Source: Saccharibacillus kuerlensis DSM 22868 (GTDB lineage Bacteria > Bacillota > Bacilli > Paenibacillales > Paenibacillaceae). From it: 64,000 nt of DNA. Below the pieces are notes generated by a model that worked only from the letters and a program-made list of their open reading frames with translations, ran no database searches and had not been told where the DNA came from. This document shows, piece by piece, positions 51,434-59,959 of this stretch. The position numbers and the translations under genes are program-made. The stretch is taken from NCBI RefSeq assembly GCF_000378145.1, contig NZ_KB899281.1, positions 145,900 through 209,899 on the forward strand. Direction: 5' to 3'. Within the stretch, counting starts at the first letter, position 1. Each line of letters starts with the position of its first letter.

Positions 51434-51575
51434 CATGACCAATAAATCCGTCTGTTCTTCTACATTTTCGTGAATGTATTGCATTTCGTTTTATTTTACA
51501 ATTCACTTATACCATTTGCCAAGTGAAATAATGTGACATGAATATAAGACTGTTGGAATGGAGGGGATGAGATTG

Positions 51576-52820
51576 ATGATCGAACAGCCGAAGATGTCCG
51601 CCTTATCCGAGCAGGTCGAATCCATGGTCGAATGGCTCGCTTCGCATGGCGGAGATGGGCAGGGCGGAGTCACGCGATTGCTGTATGATCCGTCTTGGAG
51701 GTCGGCCCAGAAGGCCATTGAAGCGAAAATGAATGAGCTGGGTCTGCTGCCCCGCTACGACGATGTCGGGAACTTGTTCGGTCGGCTGGCCGGACGCGAT
51801 CCTCAGGCAGATGTTGTACTGACTGGTTCGCATGTCGACACCGTTACAGGCGGCGGAAAATATGACGGCGCATATGGAATCGTTGCCGGACTGATCGCGG
51901 TGGATTATCTGAAAACCCACTACGGGCCGCCGCTGAAGCCCATTGAAGTCGTATCGCTATGTGAAGAAGAGGGAAGCCGGTTTCCGCTGACCTACTGGGG
52001 TTCCGGCAGCATCACAGGCGCGAAAAATCGTGAAGCGGCTGTCGGCGTAGAAGATTCCGCAGGCGTTTCGCTTGAAGAAGCAATGTGTGAAGCCGGTTTC
52101 GGTTTCGGGCTGCATCCTCGTCCGGAGCGCCGAGATCTGGAGTGTTTTATCGAGCTGCATATCGAGCAGGGCGAAGTGCTGGAACGCGAAAACAAATCGA
52201 TCGGGTTGGTTAGCCACATTGTGGGTCAGCGCCGCTATGATATTACTGTATACGGAGAAAGCAATCATGCTGGTACAACACCGATGCAGTGGCGGCGCGA
52301 TGCGCTGCTTACTGCGGCCGAACTTATCCGAGTCGTCATAAATCGGGCGAAAGCCGACGATGAGGGTCTCGTTGCCACAGTCGGAAGAATGGATGTTAAG
52401 CCGAATGTCGGCAACGTGATTCCGAGAGAAGTGACGTTCAGTCTGGACGTGCGCCACGGTGAAGCGGAACGTATTCATGCCTTTTGCGAAGAGTGCTTCC
52501 GGGAGTTCGAGAAGCTTGCAACCGAACAAGGAACGAATATCGAGATTCATCAATGGATGGACGAGCCGCCTGTTGCGATGGATCGGGCTCTGGGAAAGAC
52601 GGCGGAGGAGATAATGGAGAAGGAAGGCGTCTCGTTCAAAAAAATGACGAGCGGAGCCGGCCACGACTCGCAGGTATTCGGTACATTTTGTCCGACGGCT
52701 CTGCTGTTTGTACCGAGCCGGGGCGGTATCAGCCATTCGCCGGCGGAATTTACAAAAACCGAAGATTTGGAACGCGGTGTACGGCTGTTAATCGACCTGC
52801 TGTACAAAGTGGCTTATTAA
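51576..52820 (+). CDS. allC: allantoate amidohydrolase (M20 family)
   Basis: A 414-residue zinc- or manganese-dependent amidohydrolase of the M20/HyuC group that turns allantoate into ureidoglycine, CO2 and ammonia. Metal ligands are seen in GSHVDTVTGGGKYDG, CEEEGSRF and FIELHIEQGEVLE. RYDITVYGESNHAGTTPMQ is the dimerisation/substrate region. N-carbamoyl-amino-acid hydrolases are close relatives, but the adjacent PucG and allantoinase genes favour allantoate. ATG 51576 is favoured over 51558 and 51567 by spacing from GGAGGGG. In B. subtilis naming it is PucF. Confidence 0.88.
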   Translation: MIEQPKMSALSEQVESMVEWLASHGGDGQGGVTRLLYDPSWRSAQKAIEAKMNELGLLPRYDDVGNLFGRLAGRDPQADVVLTGSHVDTVTGGGKYDGAYGIVAGLIAVDYLKTHYGPPLKPIEVVSLCEEEGSRFPLTYWGSGSITGAKNREAAVGVEDSAGVSLEEAMCEAGFGFGLHPRPERRDLECFIELHIEQGEVLERENKSIGLVSHIVGQRRYDITVYGESNHAGTTPMQWRRDALLTAAELIRVVINRAKADDEGLVATVGRMDVKPNVGNVIPREVTFSLDVRHGEAERIHAFCEECFREFEKLATEQGTNIEIHQWMDEPPVAMDRALGKTAEEIMEKEGVSFKKMTSGAGHDSQVFGTFCPTALLFVPSRGGISHSPAEFTKTEDLERGVRLLIDLLYKVAY

Positions 52821-52865
52821 AATAGCACGGTTAAGCGGATAAAAGATCAAGGAGGCAGAGACGAA

Positions 52866-54113
52866 ATGACAAAATACCGGGAAATCCATGCACCCTTGCG
52901 AACAATTATGACGCCAGGTCCGGTTGAGGCTGATCCAAGAGTGCTGCGCGCGATGGCGACACCGATCTTGGGGCAATTTGATCCGGAATTCACGCGAATG
53001 ATGAATGAGACGATGGAAATGCTGCGGGAAACGTTTCAGACGAAAAATCAATGGGCATTCCCGGTAGACGGCACTTCCCGCTCCGGTATTGAAGCGGTGC
53101 TGTGCAGTTTGATCGAGCCGGGGGACAAAGTTCTCGTGCCGATCTTCGGCCGATTCGGACATCTCCTGACCGAAATCGCCGAACGCAGCGGTGCCGAAGT
53201 TCATTTGATGGAGTGTACATGGGGTGAAGTATTTGACCAGCAGGCTGTCATTGACGAAGTCAAAAGAGTGCAGCCGAAAATAGTGGCGATCGTGCATGGG
53301 GAGACGTCAACCGGCTGCATGCAGCCGCTGGACCGGATCGGTCCGGCCTGCCGGGAATTGGGCGTATTAACTGTAGTCGATGCGGTTGCTTCAATCGGCG
53401 GAGCTCCTGTCGAGGTCGACGAATGGCAGCTTGATGCCGTAATCGGCGGCACGCAGAAATGTATTTCTGTGCCCTCCGGCATGGCGCCCGTCACTTATAA
53501 CGAACGGGTGGAGCGTATTCTGGCAAGCCGCAAAAAGGTGGAGCGTGGAGTGGCGCAAGAAGGGGATCGCCGGGAAGTCGCGCATCCGATCCGCAGCAAC
53601 TATTTCGATCTCAGTCAGCTTCAGGACTATTGGGGACCGCGCCGTTTGAATCATCATACGGAAGCGACTTCGATGCTCTATGCACTCCGCGAAGGGCTGC
53701 GCATTCTGCTCGAAGAAGGACTGGAAGAGCGGTTTGAACGTCATCGTTTGCATGAAAAAGCGCTGATGGCGGGACTTCGGGGTATGGGGCTGGAGCTGTT
53801 CAACGACGTGCCGTGGAAGCTGCCGGTTGTAACCTGTGTAAAGATTCCGGCAGGCGTAGACGGCGAGTCTGTACGGAAGATGCTGCTGGAGCAGTTTGGC
53901 ATCGAAATCGCCAGCTCCTTCGGTCCGCTGCACGGCCAAATTTGGCGAATCGGCACAATGGGCTACAGCTGCCGCAAGGAAAATGTACTATTTGTACTGG
54001 CGGCGCTGGAAGCGGTCTTGATCCGTCATCATGCGCCAATTACGATCGGACGTGGGGTGCAGGAAGCGCTTGATGCCTATGAGCGGGTGCAGCTGGGAGC
54101 TGTCACGCTGTAA
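52866..54113 (+). CDS. pucG: (S)-ureidoglycine-glyoxylate aminotransferase
   Basis: A class V PLP aminotransferase of 415 residues, the length of B. subtilis PucG. It converts ureidoglycine plus glyoxylate to N-carbamoyl-2-oxoglycine (oxalurate) and glycine. The PLP lysine lies in VIGGTQKCISVPSGMAPV and the phosphate-binding region in VDGTSRSGIEA. The start MTPGPVEADPRVLRAM is typical of the alanine-glyoxylate/serine-pyruvate group. It lies 45 bp behind allC, which makes its substrate. ATG 52866 follows AAGGAGG. A tandem octamer repeat begins directly after its stop codon. Confidence 0.9.
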   Translation: MTKYREIHAPLRTIMTPGPVEADPRVLRAMATPILGQFDPEFTRMMNETMEMLRETFQTKNQWAFPVDGTSRSGIEAVLCSLIEPGDKVLVPIFGRFGHLLTEIAERSGAEVHLMECTWGEVFDQQAVIDEVKRVQPKIVAIVHGETSTGCMQPLDRIGPACRELGVLTVVDAVASIGGAPVEVDEWQLDAVIGGTQKCISVPSGMAPVTYNERVERILASRKKVERGVAQEGDRREVAHPIRSNYFDLSQLQDYWGPRRLNHHTEATSMLYALREGLRILLEEGLEERFERHRLHEKALMAGLRGMGLELFNDVPWKLPVVTCVKIPAGVDGESVRKMLLEQFGIEIASSFGPLHGQIWRIGTMGYSCRKENVLFVLAALEAVLIRHHAPITIGRGVQEALDAYERVQLGAVTL

Positions 54114-54153
54114 GGCTGCAAGACTGCAAGACTGCAAGACTGCAAGACTGCAA
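54114..54153. repeat. 8-bp tandem repeat GACTGCAA, five copies
   Basis: GGCTGCAA at 54114-54121 is followed by four exact copies of GACTGCAA to 54153. The array starts at the base after the pucG stop codon. Confidence 0.95.
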
Positions 54154-54245
54154 GGCAAATAGCAGCTGCGAGATGCAGGATAAAATCGCTGAAACGCAGC
54201 GTCCAGAGTGACCGGACGGTGGCTGTCTGAAGCGAAACTGCACCT

Positions 54246-54276
54246 AAGGATTCCAGGAATTCCTGGAATCCTTTTG
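54246..54276 (+). terminator. terminator after pucG (28-bp perfect palindrome)
   Basis: AAGGATTCCAGGAA joined to TTCCTGGAATCCTT at 54246-54273, then TTT. It would separate allC-pucG from the permease gene, at least in part. Confidence 0.8.
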
Positions 54277-54373
54277 TATAAATCAAGCTTTTTCGATAAT
54301 TTTCGATGAATAAGCAGCCGTTCTTGTCGGTGCGCCATTCAATCTCGATGAAGCTTCCAACGGAAGGTGACGC

Positions 54374-55786
54374 ATGCAGAAAATGTTCTCGCTGAGGTCC
54401 GGGTTGGCCGGTCTGCAGTGGTTGTTTTTCTTGTTTACAAATACAGTTGTTATTCCCATCACCGTTGGAGCCGCATTTGGTCTGCCGCAGGAGCGGATTC
54501 AACTGCTGATCCAATGTTCTTTTGTACTGACGGGCCTCGCCTGTGTCGTACAAGCGGGCCTTGGGCATAAACGCTCGATTATGGAGGGTCAGTCGGGTCT
54601 ATGGTGGGGCATCGTACTGAGCTTATGCGCAGCCGCACCGTCGCTCGGCCTTACGCTGCCTCAATTGGGCGGAAGCCTGGCGGTCGGTATCATCATCTCG
54701 GGGGTGCTCACCGTTCTGATTGGTCTGTGCGGGCTGGCTGCTCCGCTGTCCCGAATGTTTACGCCTGGCGTCATGGCAGTTTTTATGTTTCTGTTGGGCT
54801 GCCGCTTGAACATGATCTTTCTGGAAGGCATGTTAGGTATTTCGCCAGGACTATCCGCGGAAGAAGCGGTTATCCGTCCGGCAATTTTCCTGCTGGCAGC
54901 AGCAATTGCGGCATTCGTTGCTGTGCTGTCGGTGCGGGCAAAATCTGCGCTTGGGCGATATGCGCTGCTGATCGGTATTCTCGGCGGCTGGCTGCTGCAT
55001 ACGATGATTTTCGGCACAAATTCCGTGTCGGACGGCTCCGACAAGATGAATTTCGTGCTGTTCCCGCTTGGCGGGCCGGAGACCGGATTGAATGCGGGTG
55101 TGATAGCCATTGCGGTGATCGCCGGACTGGTCAACGCTTCGAATACATTCGGAGCGTTGAAGGGAACCGATGAGATTTATGGAAAAGAGGCGGCCACCAG
55201 CTCGTATAGACGTTCCTTTACGATCAGCGGTGTGCTGGCAATTCTGTCCGGTCTACTGGGACTTGTACCGTATGCGCCTTACGTCTCGTCTGTTGGGTTT
55301 CTGCAGCAGACGCGCATCCGCGAACGGATGCCCTTCGTGATCGGCGGCCTGCTGTTTGCCGCTATCGGATTGATTCCGGTGATCAGCGGCCTGCTTACGC
55401 TTCTTCCGCTCAGTATAGGCAGTGCGGTACTGCTGGTCACTTATTTGAGGCTGCTCGGATCGTCACTTCAGTACTTTGGACAGATTCGGATGGATTCGGC
55501 GAACTTGTACCGGACTGCGGCACCACTCTTTGTCGGAATCATCGTAATGGGAATGCCGTCGGCTTATTTTGCTTCGCTGCCGCCGCTGCTTCGTCCGCTG
55601 CTTGGCAGCGGACTGCTTGTTGGGATACTGCTGGCGCTGCTGCTGGATCGAATACGTTTTGGCAGCACAAAATCGAAAGAGGAGTCCGCTCCCGTACATC
55701 CGAGCAAAGGGGGAATGACAAATGAACGAAATGAAAGTGTCGGGAAACGCTGTTCCGAACCAGAAGTTTCTATCGGAACGAAGTGA
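54374..55786 (+). CDS. NCS2-family purine/ureide permease
   Basis: A 470-residue inner-membrane transporter of the nucleobase-cation-symport 2 type, with about 12-14 helices. The N-terminal GLAGLQWLFFLFTNTVVIPI is the usual start; GLVNASNTFGALKGTDEIYG is a conserved-looking central stretch. Closest well-known relatives are xanthine/uracil permeases such as PucJ/PucK, but the context suggests a purine-breakdown product. ATG 54374 follows AAGGTGA. Its last 65 bp overlap the amidase gene, and the hydrophilic C-terminal tail there looks like an extension. Confidence 0.85.
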   Translation: MQKMFSLRSGLAGLQWLFFLFTNTVVIPITVGAAFGLPQERIQLLIQCSFVLTGLACVVQAGLGHKRSIMEGQSGLWWGIVLSLCAAAPSLGLTLPQLGGSLAVGIIISGVLTVLIGLCGLAAPLSRMFTPGVMAVFMFLLGCRLNMIFLEGMLGISPGLSAEEAVIRPAIFLLAAAIAAFVAVLSVRAKSALGRYALLIGILGGWLLHTMIFGTNSVSDGSDKMNFVLFPLGGPETGLNAGVIAIAVIAGLVNASNTFGALKGTDEIYGKEAATSSYRRSFTISGVLAILSGLLGLVPYAPYVSSVGFLQQTRIRERMPFVIGGLLFAAIGLIPVISGLLTLLPLSIGSAVLLVTYLRLLGSSLQYFGQIRMDSANLYRTAAPLFVGIIVMGMPSAYFASLPPLLRPLLGSGLLVGILLALLLDRIRFGSTKSKEESAPVHPSKGGMTNERNESVGKRCSEPEVSIGTK

Positions 55787-57017
55787 ACGAATCGGAGAAT
55801 GGGGAGCTTTTGTCGATCCTGACGTTGCTCTATCGCCTATTGAAGCGGGAACGCTAAGCGGGTCGATTTTTGCGGTCAAAGATGTCTTTGATATCTGCGG
55901 CATAAGGAGCAGCGCTGGGAATCCCGATTGGCTGCGTACTCATGAACCGGCATCGGAGACAGCTCCGGCGCTGATTCGTCTCTTGAAGCAGGGTGCACAG
56001 TTGAAAGGAACGACGCAGACCGACGAGTTGATGTACAGCCTGAACGGCGAAAATTTCCACTACGGAACGCCGACCAATCCCGCTGCACCCGGACGGATTC
56101 CCGGCGGCTCATCCAGCGGTTCCGCAGCTGCAGTTGCAGCGGGTATAGTCGACTTTGCAATCGGAACGGACACCGGCGGATCGGTGCGTATTCCTTCATC
56201 ATACTGCGGATTATATGGGTTTCGTCCTACCCACGGAGCGGTGTCTGCGGAAGGCGTGATCCCACTAGCCCGCAGCTTCGATACGGTGGGCTGGATGAGT
56301 TCGGACGCGGAGCTGCTGCTTCATGTAGGCAGAGTGCTGCTGGAGGGCAAGAATGAGGAAAATGAAAAGGCAATAGGGACTGTAAAAGATTCCTCAGTTC
56401 ATGGGCAGCGCTTCACTCGCTTCTTCACGGCTGATGAAGCTTGGAATCTGCCCGAAGAAAACGACCGGCAAACGCTTCTCGGAAGGCTGCATAAACTTGC
56501 CGAGTGGAAGGTGTCGGCCGAAGAGGTTCGGCTGACGGAAAGCGGCGAAACGTTGGCCGACTGGTCTGCGGCGTTCCGGATTCTGCAGGGGCTGGAAATT
56601 TGGCAGGAACATGGCGGCTGGATTAAGGAAAAACGGCCTGTGTTCGGACCCGGCATTGCCGAACGGTTCGAATGGGCTTCCCAGCTTACGGAGTCCATCG
56701 GCAAGACGCAGGAGGAACTGCGTACCCGGGTAAGGTACAAGCTTGCTGAACTTCTCGGCAGTGACGGGCTTCTGGTGATTCCGACCGCTCCAGGTCCTGC
56801 CCCGCTGCTTGGCCTACAGGGGGAGAAAGCGGAAAACTACCGAGCGAACGTTATGCAGCTCTCTTGCATCGCGGGATTGTCGGGACTTCCGCAGGTTACC
56901 GTCCCGACAATTCGCCTTGACGGCCTGCCTCTCGGGCTGTCTTTTATCGGTGGACCGGGTACGGATCTGAAGCTGCTGGAATGGACGGCAGAGCAGTTTG
57001 CAAAGGAGGCGTATTGA
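55722..57017 (+). CDS. amidase-signature enzyme
   Basis: A 431-residue member of the amidase signature family. The catalytic triad is visible: Lys in FAVKDVFDI (about 50), cis-Ser and nucleophile Ser in GRIPGGSSSGSAAAVAAG (about 124-141) and GTDTGGSVRIPSSYCG. Relatives include allophanate hydrolase, Glu-tRNA amidotransferase A and many small-amide hydrolases. Lying between an NCS2 permease and an FAH-type enzyme in an allantoin cluster, it may cleave an amide made in the pathway, such as oxalurate or oxamate (inference). ATG 55722 follows AAAGGGGG inside the permease gene. Confidence 0.85.
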   Translation: MNEMKVSGNAVPNQKFLSERSERIGEWGAFVDPDVALSPIEAGTLSGSIFAVKDVFDICGIRSSAGNPDWLRTHEPASETAPALIRLLKQGAQLKGTTQTDELMYSLNGENFHYGTPTNPAAPGRIPGGSSSGSAAAVAAGIVDFAIGTDTGGSVRIPSSYCGLYGFRPTHGAVSAEGVIPLARSFDTVGWMSSDAELLLHVGRVLLEGKNEENEKAIGTVKDSSVHGQRFTRFFTADEAWNLPEENDRQTLLGRLHKLAEWKVSAEEVRLTESGETLADWSAAFRILQGLEIWQEHGGWIKEKRPVFGPGIAERFEWASQLTESIGKTQEELRTRVRYKLAELLGSDGLLVIPTAPGPAPLLGLQGEKAENYRANVMQLSCIAGLSGLPQVTVPTIRLDGLPLGLSFIGGPGTDLKLLEWTAEQFAKEAY

Positions 57018-57889
57018 TGAGACTTGTTACCGCTGCCTGGACGGGACAGAAACAAGAACAGGAACACACGGCTTTTATGACAGAAAGAGGTCTTGTGCCG
57101 TTAGCTTGGTTGAACGAGAAGAAAGGGATGAACTGGGAGACCGATATTCTGACGCTGCTGCAAAGCGGCAGAATGGACGCCCTGCGCGAATGGTATTACG
57201 GCAAAGGGGCAGAGATATTGGATTCGCTGCCTATTCTGCCTGACGATGAAGTTCGATACGGTGCGCTGTACCGCAGACCGGGCAAAATTATAGGAATCGG
57301 GATGAATTATTTGGAAAAGGCAATAGAGCTGTCCGGTCGTCCGCCAGGCGAAGAACCAGTCATTTTTTTGAAGCCGGATACTTCCCTGATTGGTCCTGAA
57401 GATTCGATCATTCTGCCGGACGGTGCCGGACAGATTGCTGCCGAAGCCGAGCTGGCGATTGTCATCGGACGAACCTGCCGCAGAGTCGCTGAAGAAGAGG
57501 CAATCGGCGCTGTGGCAGGTTATACCACTTCACTGGATATGACCGCCAAAGACATCCATGCCCGTAATTCCCGTTTTCTTCAGCGGGCCAAAAGCTTCGA
57601 TACGTTTTTGAGCCTGGGCGCGTCACTGTCTACACCGGATGAATATGCGAATTTGTCGGAATTGGCGGTCGAAACGGTACTGAACGGAGAAGTCATGCAT
57701 CGCAATACCGTGAGTCAGATGATCTTTTCGCCGACCTTCCTGATCTCTTTCCTGTCTCATATCATGACCTTAAATCCGGGAGATGTCATTCTGACAGGAA
57801 CACCGGGTTCGGTTTATATTAAGCCTGGTGACCAAGTAGAATGCCGCATTGAAGGAATGAAAACCTTGACAAACCTTGTGAGCTTATAA
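57017..57889 (+). CDS. fumarylacetoacetate hydrolase-fold enzyme in the ureide cluster
   Basis: A 290-residue FAH-fold protein, coupled to the amidase by a TGATG overlap. Core motifs: KIIGIGMNYLEKAIE, the metal-binding AEAELAIVIGRTCRR, GYTTSLDMTAKDIHARN and the end block DVILTGTPGSVYIKPGD. The fold covers hydrolases, lyases and decarboxylases. Some relatives are annotated as ureidoglycolate lyase, which would fit this cluster, but activity cannot be told from sequence. It is only distantly like the FAH-type protein at 10488. Confidence 0.85.
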   Translation: MRLVTAAWTGQKQEQEHTAFMTERGLVPLAWLNEKKGMNWETDILTLLQSGRMDALREWYYGKGAEILDSLPILPDDEVRYGALYRRPGKIIGIGMNYLEKAIELSGRPPGEEPVIFLKPDTSLIGPEDSIILPDGAGQIAAEAELAIVIGRTCRRVAEEEAIGAVAGYTTSLDMTAKDIHARNSRFLQRAKSFDTFLSLGASLSTPDEYANLSELAVETVLNGEVMHRNTVSQMIFSPTFLISFLSHIMTLNPGDVILTGTPGSVYIKPGDQVECRIEGMKTLTNLVSL

Positions 57890-57978
57890 GGATGGAAGAT
57901 ACAAGTTGCAAAGTACGCCGTCTCAATGTATTAGCTTTGTTTTGAATACATAGTTCGGAGATAAAACGGTTTCAAGTG

Positions 57979-58007
57979 AATATCACACTTAGTGTGATAT
58001 TTTTTTG
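57979..58007 (+). terminator. terminator after the amidase/FAH unit
   Basis: AATATCACAC (57979-57988) pairs with GTGTGATATT (57992-58001), followed by a T run. Confidence 0.88.
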
Positions 58008-58213
58008 TTTAAATTCAACAGTTATTGAAGGTATAATCTACGTTTTTGTCAATGAAATGTATCAATAAGCTGATAAAATAAGAATCAGAAAACAAAAGTA
58101 AGAATACGTTACATAGAAAAGTGATGTTATCTTACCGTTCATCCACCTTATGCGGAAGTACAACAATACCGGTAGGAGCGGCACGGCAACCAAAAAGAGG
58201 GAGTGGAGCGAAT
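58008..58213 (+). promoter_or_regulatory. upstream region of the NCS1 permease gene
   Basis: A perfect TATAAT at 58032-58037 without a good -35 (TTAAAT, 17 bp upstream) suggests an activated promoter with a leader of about 170 nt. I see no full PucR box in this stretch. Confidence 0.4.
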
Positions 58214-59626
58214 ATGTCTACGAATTTGGCGGGTCAAGTGTTGAAAGAAACGGAAACGCAGCTGCAGCAGGATACGGGTGTAGACGAATCTCTGAAGCCC
58301 AAGCAGGAGAAGGACAGAACGGTTGGTTCAGTGGCTTACATGTTTATGTGGATCGGGGATGGGGTCAATCTAGGCAATATGACCTTGGGAGCCAGCTTGA
58401 TTGCTGCAGGTATCGCAACGCTAAATCTGTTTCAGACATTTGTGGCCGCTATAATCGCGATTGGGATCATTTCCGCAGTGTTTGCGCTCAACGATCGTTT
58501 CGGCTATCGAACCGGCGTACCTTATGTTGTGCAGCTGCGAATGTCGTTCGGCATCAAAGGCTCGATTATCTCTTCATTTCTTCGCGGAATACCGGCCATT
58601 GTCTGGTATGGTTTTCAGAGTTGGGTCGGAGGAACGGCGCTGAACGAGATTGTCAAAGTGCTGAGCGGCGGAGCATTCGACAGCGTTCCAATCTGCTTCA
58701 TCGTTCTGCAGGCAATTCAAATTGGGCTTTCGCTTTATGGCTTTCATGCGATTAAGTGGGTGGAGACGCTCGCTTCGGTAGTGATTATGTTGGCACTGGT
58801 GTACGTTTTCGGTATTCTGCTCAATTCGCACAGTGCGGCAATCGCCGACAACTGGGTGAACACCCAAGGGACATGGGGACTTCCGTTCTTCGCCTTCATT
58901 ATGGTATTCCTCGGGAATTACGCGGCTATCTTCCTCAGCGCGGGAGATTACTCCCGAGAACTGAAGACGGGCATGAGCGACAAGAAGCGCGGCCTGCTCT
59001 ACTTCCTGCCAATCTTTATCGCTTATGGTTTCGTTCTAACGATCGGAGCCATGATGGCGGCCGCAACAGGCATTTCCAATCCAGTCAAAGCTTTTGCGGT
59101 TATCGTAGACAATCCGTATATTACTGTCGCCGTATCCGCCTTTATCGTCATTGGAGCTGTTGCCGTTAATATGGTCGCAAACATCGTACCACCAGCTTAC
59201 GTGATCTCGCTCGTCACCAAGATGAAGTACAAAGCTTCCGTTGTCGTCACCGGGCTGCTGGCACTCTGCTCGTTCCCTTGGGTGCTGGTACAGGATTCAT
59301 CGGCAAAAGGGTTGAACACATTCATCTTGATCTACTCCGCATTCCTCGGTCCGATTGTCGCTATTCTATTGGTGGAGTACTACATTTTGCGCAAACAGCA
59401 GGTCGATGCAGCGGAATTGTACCGGGAAGACGGTGCATTCAAAGGATATAACCCAAGTGCGATGCTGGCGATGGTAATCGGAGCCGGAGCGGCGTTCCTT
59501 CTGGTAGATATCGGCTGGATCATCGGTTTTGTAACCGCAGGTATCTCCTACGTGCTGCTCAGCAAGTTCGCGTTCAAAGGCTCAAGTTTTAAAAAAGGAA
59601 CGATTTACGACGCTTCCTCAAACTGA
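58214..59626 (+). CDS. pucI: NCS1-family allantoin permease (PucI type)
   Basis: A 470-residue transporter of the nucleobase-cation-symport 1 family, with about 12 helices. WIGDGVNLGNMTLGASLI near the N-terminus and RMSFGIKGSIISSFLRGIPA are typical of cytosine/allantoin permeases. Allantoin is the likely cargo, because the allantoinase gene follows. GGGAGTGGAG precedes ATG 58214; an extension to 58121 lacks a site. The last codons (DASSN and stop) form the first part of a 62-bp repeat that continues downstream. Confidence 0.87.
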   Translation: MSTNLAGQVLKETETQLQQDTGVDESLKPKQEKDRTVGSVAYMFMWIGDGVNLGNMTLGASLIAAGIATLNLFQTFVAAIIAIGIISAVFALNDRFGYRTGVPYVVQLRMSFGIKGSIISSFLRGIPAIVWYGFQSWVGGTALNEIVKVLSGGAFDSVPICFIVLQAIQIGLSLYGFHAIKWVETLASVVIMLALVYVFGILLNSHSAAIADNWVNTQGTWGLPFFAFIMVFLGNYAAIFLSAGDYSRELKTGMSDKKRGLLYFLPIFIAYGFVLTIGAMMAAATGISNPVKAFAVIVDNPYITVAVSAFIVIGAVAVNMVANIVPPAYVISLVTKMKYKASVVVTGLLALCSFPWVLVQDSSAKGLNTFILIYSAFLGPIVAILLVEYYILRKQQVDAAELYREDGAFKGYNPSAMLAMVIGAGAAFLLVDIGWIIGFVTAGISYVLLSKFAFKGSSFKKGTIYDASSN

Positions 59627-59923
59627 CGCGCCGTCCTGAAAAGGAGGGTGAGCTTGAGGAAATGACAAACGACGCTTCCTCAAACTGACGCGCCGTCCTG
59701 AAAAGGAGGGTGAGCTTGAGGAAATGACAAACGACGCTTCCTCAAACTGACGCGCCGTCCTGAAAAGGAGGGTGAGCTTGAGGAAACGGCAGACGACGCT
59801 TCCTCAAACTGACGCGCCGTCCTGAAAAGGACGGTGAGCTTGAGGAAACGACAAACGACGCTTCCTCAAACTGACGCGCTGTCCCGAAAAGGGCGGTGAG
59901 CTTGAGGAAGCCGCAGACGACGC
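59607..59923. repeat. 62-bp tandem repeat array, five units plus a 7-bp stub
   Basis: Units start at 59607, 59669, 59731, 59793 and 59855, with a period of exactly 62 bp; a stub follows at 59917-59923. Each unit has outer arms TTCCTCAA and TTGAGGAA and an inner CCGTCC/GGACGG-type stem around GAAAA, so each can fold into a hairpin. Units 1 and 2 are identical across most of their length; units 4 and 5 carry substitutions, and some keep the inner pairing. Every unit holds an AAAGG(A/G)-type ribosome-site-like stretch. At 59662-59688 and 59724-59750, mini-ORFs MTNDASSN copy the pucI C-terminus. The array lies in transcribed DNA between pucI and allB. Confidence 0.95.
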
Positions 59924-59959
59924 CAAGGAAATCTGACAAACTGAAGAGGAGAGATGAAC

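Noticed and set aside
59607..59923. CRISPR array
   Set aside because: The 62-bp units are contiguous without unique spacers, and no cas genes are near.
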